From Candidatus Peribacteraceae bacterium (lineage in GTDB: Bacteria > Patescibacteriota > Gracilibacteria > Peribacterales > Peribacteraceae), in contig JASMHZ010000003.1 in NCBI GenBank assembly GCA_030750465.1, forward strand, positions 1-62,091: 62,091 bases of DNA. Direction: 5' to 3'. How positions within the stretch are numbered: position 1 is the first letter of the stretch; each line of letters opens with the position of its first letter. Below the pieces are notes generated by a model. The model saw only the letters and a program-made list of their open reading frames with translations, searched no databases and was not told the DNA's origin. The position numbers and the translations under genes are program-made. Shown one piece after another: positions 41,059-51,620 of this stretch.

Positions 41059-42774
41059 ATGAAGAAAAAATTGATCTGGCTTGCGATAGCAATTTTGGCT
41101 TTAGCTTCGATAAAAACCCTATGGATTTTGGCTTCGGTGCTCATTCTGGAAGGCCAGACGAGGCTCATGGGCGATGATGGGACATTCTTTACAGTCGCAA
41201 AGGGACTTATAAATGGCAAAGATCTGTACAGCGAATTCTTTGAAATGAAGCCTCCGGGGCTTTTGTTCCTCAATGCTATATCTCTTCTAATAGCCAATAA
41301 CGAGATACCTCTGAATATATTTAAAATAGTCTGCTTTGCCCTGATTCCGATTTCATTTGTATGGTTTGCGATCAGAAATCTGAAGGAATCGTCAGTCTTT
41401 CTTAGGACAATCGGAGTTTGCACATCTCTAATATTCGGCGGAGCCATCTCCATTTACTCAATCGAAAGAATAGTAGGTTTGCAGGCTGAGTCATTTGGAG
41501 CGCCTTTTGCAATCATGTACGTTTTGGTCGTTGCGTGGGATACGAAGAAGATGACTCCACTTAGAATAATCCTCGCTTCCATATTCATCGCGGCTTCCAT
41601 GGGAATGCGCGAACAGTTTTTGTTTCCACTCGTTGCAGTCAGCATGATTCTTTCGAAGGATATTAAGTTCTTCGTTAAATCATTCGTAATTCCATGTGCC
41701 ATTGCATTCGCACTCGGTACTTTGATAATGCTTTTACTCGGTTTCCTCGGGTCGTACTTGAGTATTTACTTGCCTGATGCATTCTCTGTAAGAATTCAAA
41801 CTAATCAACTTGGTTCTCTTTGGATGCGCGGACTTCATGGATGGATTTTGATGCTAGATTTAAGTTTATTGTTTCTTCTTCCCGTATTTGGAATTGCATT
41901 TGGAGCTTTGCTTGCATCAGTTCCTTTGCTGAAGTCAGAAATCTCTAAGTGGAAGGAATTTGCATCGGTGCTTGTATGCTCAGCAAGTGGAATGATTGTG
42001 TTTAATCTCACTTTCATTGCGTACATACTCAGTAAAACTGAACTTGAACATACGATCGCTCAATATTCAGATTACGTTTACGCGATATGTGCGGTTTCGT
42101 TGGTAGCTTTTGCTGCGAGCTTGTTGGAATTAGTTAGAATTAATAGAAAAGTCATAGCTCACATCTTCGTCGCCATACTTGCATTCTATCCCGTATCGCT
42201 TGCGGCAGGCGCTTCACACTTCAACATTTATCAACGCACTAATATCGCCCCTCTTTGTGCGGCTGTTTTCCTATTGTTCCTGATCGCACTTCCGAAAATA
42301 AAAAATTCTAAGATGCGGATTATCGCAGGAGTGTTAGTTGGACTCATTGCGCTTATTCCATTCATTATGCCGCCAATTAATTGGGAGGAGAGGAGTGCAA
42401 AGGTCACCAAAGAAAATGAAAACTACATTGCGAGCATGCAGAAAACTTCGGAATTAGATGCGATGATGGATAAGTGCGGATTTAATAATTATATTGGGAT
42501 CGGTGCAGGCTTCTTGTTACCTGATCATCTACCACTCCAAATGGGCTGGTCCGCCTTCCGCTCATTTGGATCTAATCAGTCACAGCACTTCCGCGCGCAG
42601 ACGTTTGGGAATATTAAAAAGTCAGAATTCCTCTTCATAGATCCAACTTGGGAGGATTTCACGTCAGATCAGAAGCTTACGAGTGTGCTTAATTCAGAGT
42701 TCACAACTAAGTTGCCCACATGTGCTTCCGATTATCAGGTTCCGGAGGGGTATGGGGGGTATTGGCGTAACTGA
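41059..42774 (+). CDS. GT39-like polytopic glycosyltransferase
   Basis: 571 residues with about eleven helices. The first outside loop, MGDDGTFFTVAKGLI...LYSEFFEMKPPGLLFLN, has the double-acidic motif and the KPPGL signature of ArnT/PMT-type (GT39/GT83) enzymes, which take sugars from polyprenol phosphates. The C-terminal domain is extracytoplasmic. TATCAT (41047-41052) is 6 nt before the ATG. The repeat array follows the stop at once. Confidence 0.8.
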   Translation: MKKKLIWLAIAILALASIKTLWILASVLILEGQTRLMGDDGTFFTVAKGLINGKDLYSEFFEMKPPGLLFLNAISLLIANNEIPLNIFKIVCFALIPISFVWFAIRNLKESSVFLRTIGVCTSLIFGGAISIYSIERIVGLQAESFGAPFAIMYVLVVAWDTKKMTPLRIILASIFIAASMGMREQFLFPLVAVSMILSKDIKFFVKSFVIPCAIAFALGTLIMLLLGFLGSYLSIYLPDAFSVRIQTNQLGSLWMRGLHGWILMLDLSLLFLLPVFGIAFGALLASVPLLKSEISKWKEFASVLVCSASGMIVFNLTFIAYILSKTELEHTIAQYSDYVYAICAVSLVAFAASLLELVRINRKVIAHIFVAILAFYPVSLAAGASHFNIYQRTNIAPLCAAVFLLFLIALPKIKNSKMRIIAGVLVGLIALIPFIMPPINWEERSAKVTKENENYIASMQKTSELDAMMDKCGFNNYIGIGAGFLLPDHLPLQMGWSAFRSFGSNQSQHFRAQTFGNIKKSEFLFIDPTWEDFTSDQKLTSVLNSEFTTKLPTCASDYQVPEGYGGYWRN

Positions 42775-42775
42775 C

Positions 42776-42903
42776 CTCACCCCCGGCCACTCTCAACTGA
42801 CCTCACCCCCGGCTCCTCTCCGACCTCACCCCCGGCCCCTCTCCGACCTCACCCCAACCCCTCTCCTTTGTGAAGGAGAGGGGCTTTTTAAAAGGGAGAG
42901 GGG
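42776..42903. repeat. Four tandem ~23-bp repeats plus hairpin, beside DUF559 gene 2
   Basis: Four copies of GACCTCACCCCCGGCCCC-type units, then a perfect hairpin CCCCTCTCCTT-TGTG-AAGGAGAGGGG (42858-42883) with a following CTTTTT tract, then AAGGGAGAGGGGAGCT. GGGGAGCT stands just beyond the stop of both DUF559 genes (14908-14915 and 42899-42906). Confidence 0.88.
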
Positions 42904-42905
42904 AG

Positions 42906-43279
42906 CTAATTAGTTGTTGTATATGAGTGAATGCTCTCAAGTGTAGTAGTGATAGATTTATTTAATTCTTCATTTGTTATTCTTAATATTTTATATCCAA
43001 GCTCTTCCAAATATTCATCACGGTTAATATCTCGCTCTCTTTGTTCAATCTTTTCGTGTATTTTTCCATCTAATTCGATAATAACGTGATGTTCTTTACA
43101 AAGAAAATCAGCAATGTAAGGTCCAATGTTTACCTGTCTTCTAAATTTAAGACCACCACATTTTCTATTTCTGAGCGCGTGCCACAATTTTTTTCTTCTG
43201 CTGTCATTGTTCTTCTTAGTTTCTTAGTAAAACGGCATTTTCGTTTTCTGCGCAATTTATCTTTAATTTCTTCGTTCAT
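42906..43279 (-). pseudogene. DUF559 protein 2, frameshifted at an A7 run
   Basis: From ATG 43279 the frame reads MNEEIKDKLRRKRKCRF and TKKLRRTMTAEEKK, then shifts at seven A (minus strand, 43188-43194); the downstream frame continues LWHALRNRKCGGLKFRRQVN to 42906. Eight A would restore a 124-residue protein closely similar to the copy at 14915-15286. Without slippage the first frame ends at a TAG soon after. It may be a pseudogene, a homopolymer sequencing error, or a slippage-dependent gene. Confidence 0.8.
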
Positions 43280-43320
43280 AGGACATCAGATCCTACACCA
43301 ATAATAACAAATAACAAATT

Positions 43321-43362
43321 CCCCTTCTCCTCCGCAGAGGAGAGGGGGTTAGGGGGTGAGGT
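43321..43362. repeat. G/C-rich hairpin between DUF559 gene 2 and sufU
   Basis: CCCCTTCTCCTC-CGCA-GAGGAGAGGGG followed by TTAGGGGGTGAGGTC. The sufU stop and last residues (DLTP) are encoded here. Confidence 0.85.
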
Positions 43363-43717
43363 CAAACAGCGCATTCTTAAACCCCTCCAAACACAAAAAA
43401 GCACACTTAGACCTCCTCTTACTAATCGGAACCCCGAGCATTTCTCTAATATCATCCTCAGACATTTCAGTTGCATTCTTAACCTTCATCCCCTCCAGTT
43501 TTTCCCACAAGATCGACATTGCCCCCAGGCTAATTGCGCAACCCGAGCCTTCCCATGCAGCTTCCTTGATAGCTCCATCTTCAATTTTCAGATGAATCGT
43601 CAGTTTATCTCCGCATGCAAGGTTTACTTCCTCGTGCGAAACAGTTGGGTCCGCAAGCTCTCGCTTTCCGCGGGGGTTCTTGAAGTGATCCAGTATGTTC
43701 TCCGCATAAATGTTCAT
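43349..43717 (-). CDS. sufU: Iron-sulfur cluster scaffold, SufU/IscU type
   Basis: 122 residues. Three scaffold cysteines are visible in LACGDK, GSGCAIS and KCAFLCLEG, with the Asp after the first. It should receive sulfur from the cysteine desulfurase encoded 98 bases upstream on the same strand. TATAAT (43724-43729) lies 6 nt before the ATG, so it has its own promoter. The C-terminal DLTP is repeat-derived. Confidence 0.9.
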   Translation of the reverse strand: MNIYAENILDHFKNPRGKRELADPTVSHEEVNLACGDKLTIHLKIEDGAIKEAAWEGSGCAISLGAMSILWEKLEGMKVKNATEMSEDDIREMLGVPISKRRSKCAFLCLEGFKNALFDLTP

Positions 43718-43739
43718 GTGTTGATTATACTTGCTACAT

Positions 43740-43814
43740 TAAAGAGAAAAAGGAGATAAAGGAGATAAAAGAAATTCTTTTGACTCTTTTTACTCCTTTA
43801 ACTCTTTTGTCTCT

Positions 43815-43818
<4 letters not shown>
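43740..43818. repeat. Microrepeat array C2 (AAAGGAGATAAAGGAG / CTTTTGACTC)
   Basis: Left arm AAAAGGAGATAAAGGAGATA, right arm CTCTTTTTACTCCTTTAAC and CTCTTTTGTCTC, between sufS and sufU. The sufS TAA stop is at its right edge. Confidence 0.8.
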
Positions 43819-45044
<1,226 letters not shown>

Positions 45045-45045
45045 A

Positions 45046-45158
45046 ACGAAGGAAACAGAGGAGCCAGAAGAAACAGATGAAACATAGGACTTTATCAAAA
45101 CAGAATATACAGCATTTCTCTTCTGCTTCCTCTGTTTCTTCTGTTTCTTCTGCTTCCA
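45046..45158. repeat. Microrepeat array B2
   Basis: Left arm GAAGGAAACAGAGGAGCCAG, right arm CTTCTGCTTCCTCTGTTTC and TTCTGTTTCTTCTGC. It lies between divergent sufS and the 933-residue membrane-protein gene. Confidence 0.85.
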
Positions 45159-45186
45159 TATTAATATTTTGTGTTAATCTAACCTC

Positions 45187-47988
45187 ATGAATCGAAAAAC
45201 TATTCAGATTTTATCCATAGCCTTTTTGGCAGCGTTAATAATTTGGGGTCTATACACGCTCTTCTATTATATGGGAGTGCCGTATCACGGGATTGTTCTG
45301 ATGGAACGTCCCGTATTTGATGAACTTCTTAAGATCTGCAATGGTAATGCTCCCATTTGTAGGGGATTTCATAGTTTTTGGCCCATTCTTGAACGAACTT
45401 TTTCCAGGATGGCTCCAATAAAGTGGTATGCGGTAGTTTGTGTAGGTATATATGCTTTATGGCTTGGGTGGATTGCATTTACTACCGGAAAAATGAGATT
45501 TCGCTTCAAGATGAGGCCTTGGTATTTTGTTTTAGCATTTGTTGCATCACTTTGGTTAATCTTTGCAGTAGTAGTCAATTATCAACATGGAGATACGCCG
45601 CCCAGGAGAATGGTTGAACCTCTTCCTCAGGTTTATAAAAATACCGGAGAAGAAGGACTCGCTGTGCTTAAGGCAAACTTCGATAAATTAAACGAGAAAG
45701 GATGTCTGGATCTAGAAGGGCAGTACGATAATGGGGCCAGGTCGTACAAGCTCAAGCACAGATGCATACATATGTCCTTCTTTACAAAAGCTATGCCTCT
45801 TGTGGGTTTTATCTTGCTTCTATTGTTCGAGATGATGGTGCTTGGAAAGATGGCGATGGGTTGGATGAGGCTTAAACCCAAAAAGCTATACCTGGAATCC
45901 ATGTTAAGCGTCAGCTTGGGAGCATGTTTTCTAATCGCGATTCTGTGGTTTATGGCAGTTATTAGTTTGCATACAAAGCTACCGCTTTATACGGCCCCTG
46001 CAGGATGGGGTTTACTTGTTGCCATTCCTTTGATCGGATTCAAGCATGCGCGATATTGGATAAAGAAATTCCTGTTTACCTCATGGCAGTTTGATAGGTC
46101 ATGGAAAGATCCGGTTATTTTACTTTCATGGCTTTTGCTCACATACGTTGCCTTCAATTTCCTTTCGGTAATAAGACCGTTCCCGATTGGGTGGGATGAT
46201 TTGGGAAGCTACTTAAATAGGCCGAGGCTTATGGTGAGTTACGGGCACTTCATATTCTCTATGGCTCCATTCTTTTGGGAGTATGTAACATCTCTTGGTT
46301 ATCTACTATTCGGTTACAGTACAGCTTTGGGCGCATCGGTTTCTATGATGATCAACTGGAGTGCCGGACTTTTGGCAGTCTTTGCAATCTATACTTTTGC
46401 CCGTACCTATTTGGGCGAGGGCAAAGGGATACTTTCTGCATTAATGTATTACACATTGCCAATGGTGGGGCACTTCTCGTTTGCAGATATGAAGATTGAT
46501 AACGCGGTCTTCTTTATGGGTACGCTTAGCGTACTTTGTGTATTTATTTATCTTTTCCCGCCGGAAGATGAGAATTCGGAAAGATCAAATTCGCTTTCCT
46601 GGCTTATTGCCGCCGGAATATTTTCCGGATTCGCATTCGCAATCAAATTTACTGCAGTCATGGTTTTTGTAGCCCTTGGCGCAGTGATGCTTGGAGTAAT
46701 GCTTCACTGGTCTTCATTAATTGGAGTTGCATTCGTGTCAGTCGCCTTGCTTTTGAATATTGGAAGGACTTCAGAAAGAATATTCGGGGAAGGATTTCCT
46801 GTTTCCCAGGACGTTGTAAAAAACGTGAGTATCGTCATCGCCTTGATAATATTTGCTATACCATCATGGAAGTACAGGAAGCGATTCAAAAATGCATTTC
46901 TAGCTTCATTCGTATTCGGTGCGGCAATTATCCTTTCGGTGGCGCCTTGGATTCTGCATAACAATATTCTGCAGGGGAACATTATTCCGAGCTTTGAAAT
47001 AAAAGCTCCCAACTACATTTCCCCGTATCTGGATCCTTACGGTACAAGTGACTTGAAAGAGCCGTATATAGTCAGAAAACTTTCACCGGAATTGGCTGTA
47101 GACATATCGCATCCTCTATGTAAACCAACCGGAGGAGTAGAAGAGTTGGATAGATATTGGGGATTCGAGAACGGATTGGGACATTACCTCACGCTTCCAT
47201 GGAGGACTGTGATGAATTTGGATAGCACAGGTTATTACGTTACAACCACGTTTGTTCTGCTTCTTCTTCCATTGCTTCTTTTGCTCCCTTACTTTTGGAT
47301 GAATAAAGGAAAATGGTTGCGATGGTTTACATTTGGCACGGCATTTATGCTTGTTGAGTGGATGTTTCTGGCAAACGGAATTCCGTGGTATGGGCTGGGA
47401 ACTTTCTTGGGACTCATTGTTTTGGTCGAAGTTATGGTTGTTAAAGCGCCTGATAAAATCAGTAGATCAATACTTGGAGTATTTATTGGTATAGCACTGT
47501 TGATGATGTTCGGGTTTAGAACCTGGCAATACGAGACTCAGAAAAATCTTCTCGAATACCCTATGGGCAAAGCGTCCGCGGATGTTCTTACTGAGCGAAC
47601 AGTCCCGCATTACAACGACGTTGCAAATGTTGTTTTGGAACGGGCAAAAGTTTTCCCGGACAGGCCGTACTTATACAGAATGGGAACGTTTATTCCGTAC
47701 TTTATACCGCGCAATCTAGAGATCATCGGAATCCAGGATCATCAGCTTGATCTGTTCAATTGCATGTATCAGGAACGCGATGGCAAACTTCTTCTTGAAC
47801 GCCTAAAGGCGCTCGGGTTCAACAGTATCGTGTTTGATACGAATACTGCAACCATCGAGAAAGATCCAAATGGAACACTTCATCAGAAAGTAGATACTTT
47901 CCTTAAGTGGGTGAATGATCCTGCTAATGGTTTGCAGGTTGTGCTTAGTGATTCCGGAGGAGGGATTGCGTTTATTCTGATACCTTAA
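45187..47988 (+). CDS. Large polytopic membrane protein, GT-C-like
   Basis: 933 residues with roughly sixteen helices. A long first outside region (to about residue 200) is followed by IRPFPIGWDDLGSYLNRPRL, an acidic-loop motif like those of GT-C glycosyltransferases, and a C-terminal extracytoplasmic domain. It probably modifies a surface glycan or lipid-linked sugar. TAATCT (45175-45180) is 6 nt before the ATG. A GT2 enzyme and a DUF2304 protein follow. Confidence 0.6.
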   Translation: MNRKTIQILSIAFLAALIIWGLYTLFYYMGVPYHGIVLMERPVFDELLKICNGNAPICRGFHSFWPILERTFSRMAPIKWYAVVCVGIYALWLGWIAFTTGKMRFRFKMRPWYFVLAFVASLWLIFAVVVNYQHGDTPPRRMVEPLPQVYKNTGEEGLAVLKANFDKLNEKGCLDLEGQYDNGARSYKLKHRCIHMSFFTKAMPLVGFILLLLFEMMVLGKMAMGWMRLKPKKLYLESMLSVSLGACFLIAILWFMAVISLHTKLPLYTAPAGWGLLVAIPLIGFKHARYWIKKFLFTSWQFDRSWKDPVILLSWLLLTYVAFNFLSVIRPFPIGWDDLGSYLNRPRLMVSYGHFIFSMAPFFWEYVTSLGYLLFGYSTALGASVSMMINWSAGLLAVFAIYTFARTYLGEGKGILSALMYYTLPMVGHFSFADMKIDNAVFFMGTLSVLCVFIYLFPPEDENSERSNSLSWLIAAGIFSGFAFAIKFTAVMVFVALGAVMLGVMLHWSSLIGVAFVSVALLLNIGRTSERIFGEGFPVSQDVVKNVSIVIALIIFAIPSWKYRKRFKNAFLASFVFGAAIILSVAPWILHNNILQGNIIPSFEIKAPNYISPYLDPYGTSDLKEPYIVRKLSPELAVDISHPLCKPTGGVEELDRYWGFENGLGHYLTLPWRTVMNLDSTGYYVTTTFVLLLLPLLLLLPYFWMNKGKWLRWFTFGTAFMLVEWMFLANGIPWYGLGTFLGLIVLVEVMVVKAPDKISRSILGVFIGIALLMMFGFRTWQYETQKNLLEYPMGKASADVLTERTVPHYNDVANVVLERAKVFPDRPYLYRMGTFIPYFIPRNLEIIGIQDHQLDLFNCMYQERDGKLLLERLKALGFNSIVFDTNTATIEKDPNGTLHQKVDTFLKWVNDPANGLQVVLSDSGGGIAFILIP

Positions 47989-48041
47989 TAAGAAGCAGTT
48001 TATTGTTTTCAGGAGGGCAAATCTGCGATAACCTTGCTCTG

Positions 48042-48710
48042 ATGAAAACAATTGCAGTCATTCCGGCTTACAATGAAGAGTCCCGCGTTGAGGTGGTTAT
48101 CAATGACGTCAGCCAGTATGTGTCTGAGGTGATAGTGGTTGATGATGGTTCTTCTGATGCTACGGCTTTAAATGCGGAGAAGGCTGGGGCTAAACTCGTT
48201 CAACATGTAGAGAATTGCGGAGCAGGAGCTGCAACAATGACTGGCATTGACGCGGCGCGAGCAATGGGTGCGGAAATCATTGTTACTATTGATGCAGATG
48301 AACAGCATAATCCTAAAGACATTCCGGCACTTATTACTCCTTTGAAAGAAGGAAGGGCAGATGTTGTCTTTGCAAACAGGTTCGGACAAAAAAACCGTAT
48401 TCCTTTTGTAAGAAGATTTGCGAACGGATGCGGCAACATCCTCACCTTCTTTACCACAGGAAAGTGGGTATCTGATAGCCAGTGTGGATTTAAAGCGTTC
48501 GGCCCCAAAGCGATTGAAGAAATTGATTTAAAAATGAGCGGATTTGAATTTTGTTCAGAAATTGTCCGTGAAACGGTACAGCACAGATGGAGGATGCAAC
48601 AAATTCCAACTAAGGTACTATATTCCGAGTACACGCTTGCAAAAGGGCAATCGTTTGCGAATGGGATCAAGACGGCTCTTAAGGTTTTACTTCGTTCTTT
48701 TCTTAGATGA
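48042..48710 (+). CDS. GT2 polyprenol-phosphate glycosyltransferase
   Basis: 222 residues starting MKTIAVIPAYNEES. VVDDGSSDAT and the metal site TIDADEQHNPKD match DPM1-like GT2 enzymes; no membrane helix. It would load a polyprenol phosphate for the GT-C enzyme encoded just upstream. TAACCT (48029-48034) lies 7 nt before the chosen ATG. Confidence 0.88.
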   Translation: MKTIAVIPAYNEESRVEVVINDVSQYVSEVIVVDDGSSDATALNAEKAGAKLVQHVENCGAGAATMTGIDAARAMGAEIIVTIDADEQHNPKDIPALITPLKEGRADVVFANRFGQKNRIPFVRRFANGCGNILTFFTTGKWVSDSQCGFKAFGPKAIEEIDLKMSGFEFCSEIVRETVQHRWRMQQIPTKVLYSEYTLAKGQSFANGIKTALKVLLRSFLR

Positions 48711-48712
48711 TT

Positions 48713-48825
48713 TATTAGCTCATAGCTAATAGCTTTTAGCTTCATTAACTTTTCATATTTCTAGTTTAATAGTGGCACAAACAGAAGCTAACGAAGCTAT
48801 AAGCTAAAAGCTAAAATACTAATTA
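48713..48825. repeat. Microrepeat array G1 (TAGCTAATAGCTTTTAGCT / AGCTATAAGCTAAAAGCT)
   Basis: Left arm AGCTCATAGCTAATAGCTTT, right arm GAAGCTAACGAAGCTATAAG with AGCTAAAAT. It separates the GT2 and DUF2304 genes. Confidence 0.8.
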
Positions 48826-48868
48826 TTCTAATGTAACTGAAGAAATTTGACGGTATACTCTAGTAACC

Positions 48869-49222
48869 ATGGACCTTACTTTCTACCAAATCATTGCTCC
48901 GGTTATTGCAGTCGTTGCAATTGTTTATGCATGGAGTTTGGTAGGTAGAAAAAAGAAAACTATGTGGGAGGGAATTTTGTGGACTTTATTCTGGGGGCTT
49001 GTGGCTTCGCTTGCCATGTTTCCGAACTTGATGAACTGGGTGTCCGCGGTTACCGGCATCAAAGATAGGGAAAACGCTGTCTTCATTACATTCTTTGGGG
49101 TTCTATTTTTCATTGTGTTCTATCTGGTTATGCGGCTTGAAGAGATGGAGCAGAGACAAACGAGAATCGTCAGGAAAATTGCTCTTAGGGATTCGGGATT
49201 GGATGAGGATGAAAAGGAGTAA
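48869..49222 (+). CDS. DUF2304 membrane protein
   Basis: 117 residues with three helices and a charged C-terminal tail; FWGLVASLAMFPNLMNWVSA and LVMRLEEMEQRQTRI match DUF2304. Members usually sit next to GT2 polyprenol-phosphate transferases, as here, and are thought to assist them. TATACT (48854-48859) is 9 nt before the ATG. The stop is within repeat C3. Confidence 0.85.
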   Translation: MDLTFYQIIAPVIAVVAIVYAWSLVGRKKKTMWEGILWTLFWGLVASLAMFPNLMNWVSAVTGIKDRENAVFITFFGVLFFIVFYLVMRLEEMEQRQTRIVRKIALRDSGLDEDEKE

Positions 49223-49285
49223 AAGGGTTCAAAGGAGACAAAAGAGATAAAGGAGTTATTTTGTTTTATTTTACCTCTTTTACTT
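49208..49285. repeat. Microrepeat array C3
   Basis: AAAAGGAGTAAAAGGGTTC and AAAGGAGACAAAAGAG units on the left, TTTTACCTCTTTTACTTTA on the right. It contains the DUF2304 TAA stop and borders the -10 box of the next gene. Confidence 0.8.
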
Positions 49286-49298
49286 TAAGATATTGCAG

Positions 49299-50444
49299 AT
49301 GAAGACGATTCTATTAATTAGTCCTTACTGGAAAGAGGAGCATCGATGGATGGTTAGCACGGTCAAACTTGCTGAGCTTTGGCAGAAGCTTGGATACAGG
49401 GTGATTGTCGCATGCATGGGAGGGAAAAGATCGAAAGAACGAAAGAACGAAAGCATGAAAGGTCAGAAAATCGAAGCTGAGGTTGTTTCTGATACTTTGA
49501 GTATTTACAGGAAGAAGGATTTGTTTATTCCTGACCCATGGAACTATGGAATTGCTTTTGGATTTACGGGATTCGTCAGACGTATTATCAAGAATGAAAG
49601 GCCGGATGTGATTGTTGTGAATAAGATTTTATTTTGGTCATCATTTTCTTTGATCTTACTCAGGCTAACCGGAAAGAAGGTCATTTTACTAACTGATGCA
49701 CTGGTTGGAATTACATGGTGGCCTAGGAGTTTGATTCCAAAAGCGTGTGCAGCGATTTATGCATGGACTGCAGGGTGGTTGATACTTTTGTTTGCTTCGA
49801 AAGTTGTTACATTTCATCCTCAATCAGAAAAAATTCTGAAGATACTTAGAATTAATAAAAAAGTTGAAGTTATACCTACAGGTATTCAGTCAGAAAGTCG
49901 TAATGTCGTAAGGTCTGAAGGTCAGATGACAATTACTTATGTAGGAAGATTGGAATCCGTTAAAGGAGTTGATGATTTCTTGGCTTCATCAGTTGCAATC
50001 AAAAAAGAATATCCTGATATCAAGATTCAAGTTGTAGGTTGGTACAAAGAAGGGCATCCGCTAGTCAGAAAGTATCGTGATGAGGTTGTGTTTACAGGGC
50101 TTCGTGATGATGTATCAGAAATTCTTGGTAACTCAGAGATATTTGTCTTACCAAGTTATTCAGAAGGCTTAAGCAATGCGCTTATGGAAGCACTGTCAGC
50201 TGAGTGCGCATGTATTGCGACAGAAGTCGGTGGAAATCGTTATCTAATTCAGAACGGAGTTAGCGGATTGCTTTATCCTCCCGGAGACCGAGAAGTTCTT
50301 AAGTCCCATCTTAGGAAACTTATCGAAGATACTGCGAAGAGAAAGTCTTTGGGCGAGAACGCGCATAAAAGAATTGAGGAAACGTTTGATTGGAAGATCG
50401 TTGGCAAGCAATATCAGGAGCTATTTGAGTCATTTACCTCATGA
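49299..50444 (+). CDS. GT4-family glycosyltransferase
   Basis: 381 residues with the GT-B fold. The donor site EX7E motif is in YSEGLSNALMEAL, with VGRLESVKGVDDFL at the start of the C-terminal domain. A loop near residue 50 (KRSKERKNESMKGQKIE) is encoded by GAAAGAAC microrepeats. First of two overlapping GT4 genes (ATGA overlap with the next). TAAGAT (49286-49291) is 7 nt upstream. Confidence 0.88.
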   Translation: MKTILLISPYWKEEHRWMVSTVKLAELWQKLGYRVIVACMGGKRSKERKNESMKGQKIEAEVVSDTLSIYRKKDLFIPDPWNYGIAFGFTGFVRRIIKNERPDVIVVNKILFWSSFSLILLRLTGKKVILLTDALVGITWWPRSLIPKACAAIYAWTAGWLILLFASKVVTFHPQSEKILKILRINKKVEVIPTGIQSESRNVVRSEGQMTITYVGRLESVKGVDDFLASSVAIKKEYPDIKIQVVGWYKEGHPLVRKYRDEVVFTGLRDDVSEILGNSEIFVLPSYSEGLSNALMEALSAECACIATEVGGNRYLIQNGVSGLLYPPGDREVLKSHLRKLIEDTAKRKSLGENAHKRIEETFDWKIVGKQYQELFESFTS

Positions 50445-51508
50445 AACCAAAAGTCGTCATCTACTCGGCATTCCTTACTCCCTTCCGAAGCGGGGCAGAG
50501 GCTTGCGCGGAGGAAGTGCCGCTCAGGCTCAAGCATGACTTTGATTTCACGATTATTACATCCAGACTAAGACGCAATCTTCCAAAGAAAGACATGCTTC
50601 AGGGGCATATACCTGTCATCAGGGTAGGGTTTGGTTCCAAGTTCGATAAGTGGCTGTTTCCATTCTTGGCCCCCTTGGCTGCCAGAAAACTTAAACCTGA
50701 TATTATTCACGCAATTCTGGAGACATTTGCTGGGCAAGCACTAATGCATAGTTCAGTAATAGTTTTTAAAGCCAAAAGAATTCTAACGTTACAAACAACG
50801 AACAGGAGTTTTAAGAAAAAAGAAATTACAAAATCACCGCACAAAGTAACTGCAATCAGTTCTGCACTTGTTAATTATGCAAAATCAGTTGGAAGGAATG
50901 ATGCTGTTCTTATTCCAAATGGGGTAAATTCAGAAGAAATAGAAAGTGCACTTGGATGGTATGAAAAGATTAAGGGAAGAATTCTATTTGTAGGAAGACT
51001 GGAACCTCAGAAGGGGGTTGATATTTTGTTGCAAGCGCTCGCTAAGTTTAAACAAGAAAATTGGGATTTGAATATTGTTGGTGATGGATCACAAAAAGAG
51101 ATTCTTACAAAACTAAGTCAAGATCTTGGAATTACGGAGCGAGTTCACTTCAAGGGTTATGTTGCCCCGCCTGATGTCTATAAGGAGTACGCGCAGGCGG
51201 AAATTTTCTGCGGTCTTTCCAGATCAGAAGCTTTGGGAAATGTGTTCTTGGAAGCACAAGCTGCAGGATGTGCAGTCATAGGAACAAAAACCGGAGGAAT
51301 TCCAGACATAGTCCAAAATGGAACAAATGGAATCTTAATTAAGCCCGATAATATTGATATGGCTGTTGAAGCTATTGGAAGACTCCTAAAAGATCCGTCA
51401 CAACGATCTAAACTATCCTCAGCTGGCAAAAAGAATGCTCAAAAGTATGACTGGGGGAGGATTGCTAAAGAATATGCACAGGTATATATGGAAGCAATCA
51501 AAGATTGA
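50441..51508 (+). CDS. GT4-family glycosyltransferase
   Basis: 355 residues. FVGRLEPQKGVDILLQAL and the EX7E motif in SEALGNVFLEAQAAG define the nucleotide-sugar-binding half. Its start overlaps the previous stop by four bases, so the two enzymes are translationally coupled and probably act in sequence. Confidence 0.88.
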   Translation: MKPKVVIYSAFLTPFRSGAEACAEEVPLRLKHDFDFTIITSRLRRNLPKKDMLQGHIPVIRVGFGSKFDKWLFPFLAPLAARKLKPDIIHAILETFAGQALMHSSVIVFKAKRILTLQTTNRSFKKKEITKSPHKVTAISSALVNYAKSVGRNDAVLIPNGVNSEEIESALGWYEKIKGRILFVGRLEPQKGVDILLQALAKFKQENWDLNIVGDGSQKEILTKLSQDLGITERVHFKGYVAPPDVYKEYAQAEIFCGLSRSEALGNVFLEAQAAGCAVIGTKTGGIPDIVQNGTNGILIKPDNIDMAVEAIGRLLKDPSQRSKLSSAGKKNAQKYDWGRIAKEYAQVYMEAIKD

Positions 51509-51518
51509 ATTAACTATT

Positions 51519-51620
51519 AACAATCGACACGCGCCTACGGCGCTTTCGACAATCAACAATCAACAATAAGTTGACTGTTGACAGTCTCGCTTTAACGAGA
51601 CGTGTTGACTGTCGATTGTT
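51519..51620. repeat. Microrepeat array J3
   Basis: GACAATCAACAATCAACAAT and GTTGACTGTTGAC arms with nested hairpins GCGCC-TAC-GGCGC (51531-51543) and GTCTCG-CTTTAA-CGAGAC (51584-51601). The rfbA stop codon lies in the second loop. Confidence 0.85.

Noticed and set aside
48200..48745. 181-codon minus-strand open frame
   Set aside because: Antisense to a clear GT2 gene with catalytic motifs; no homology seen.
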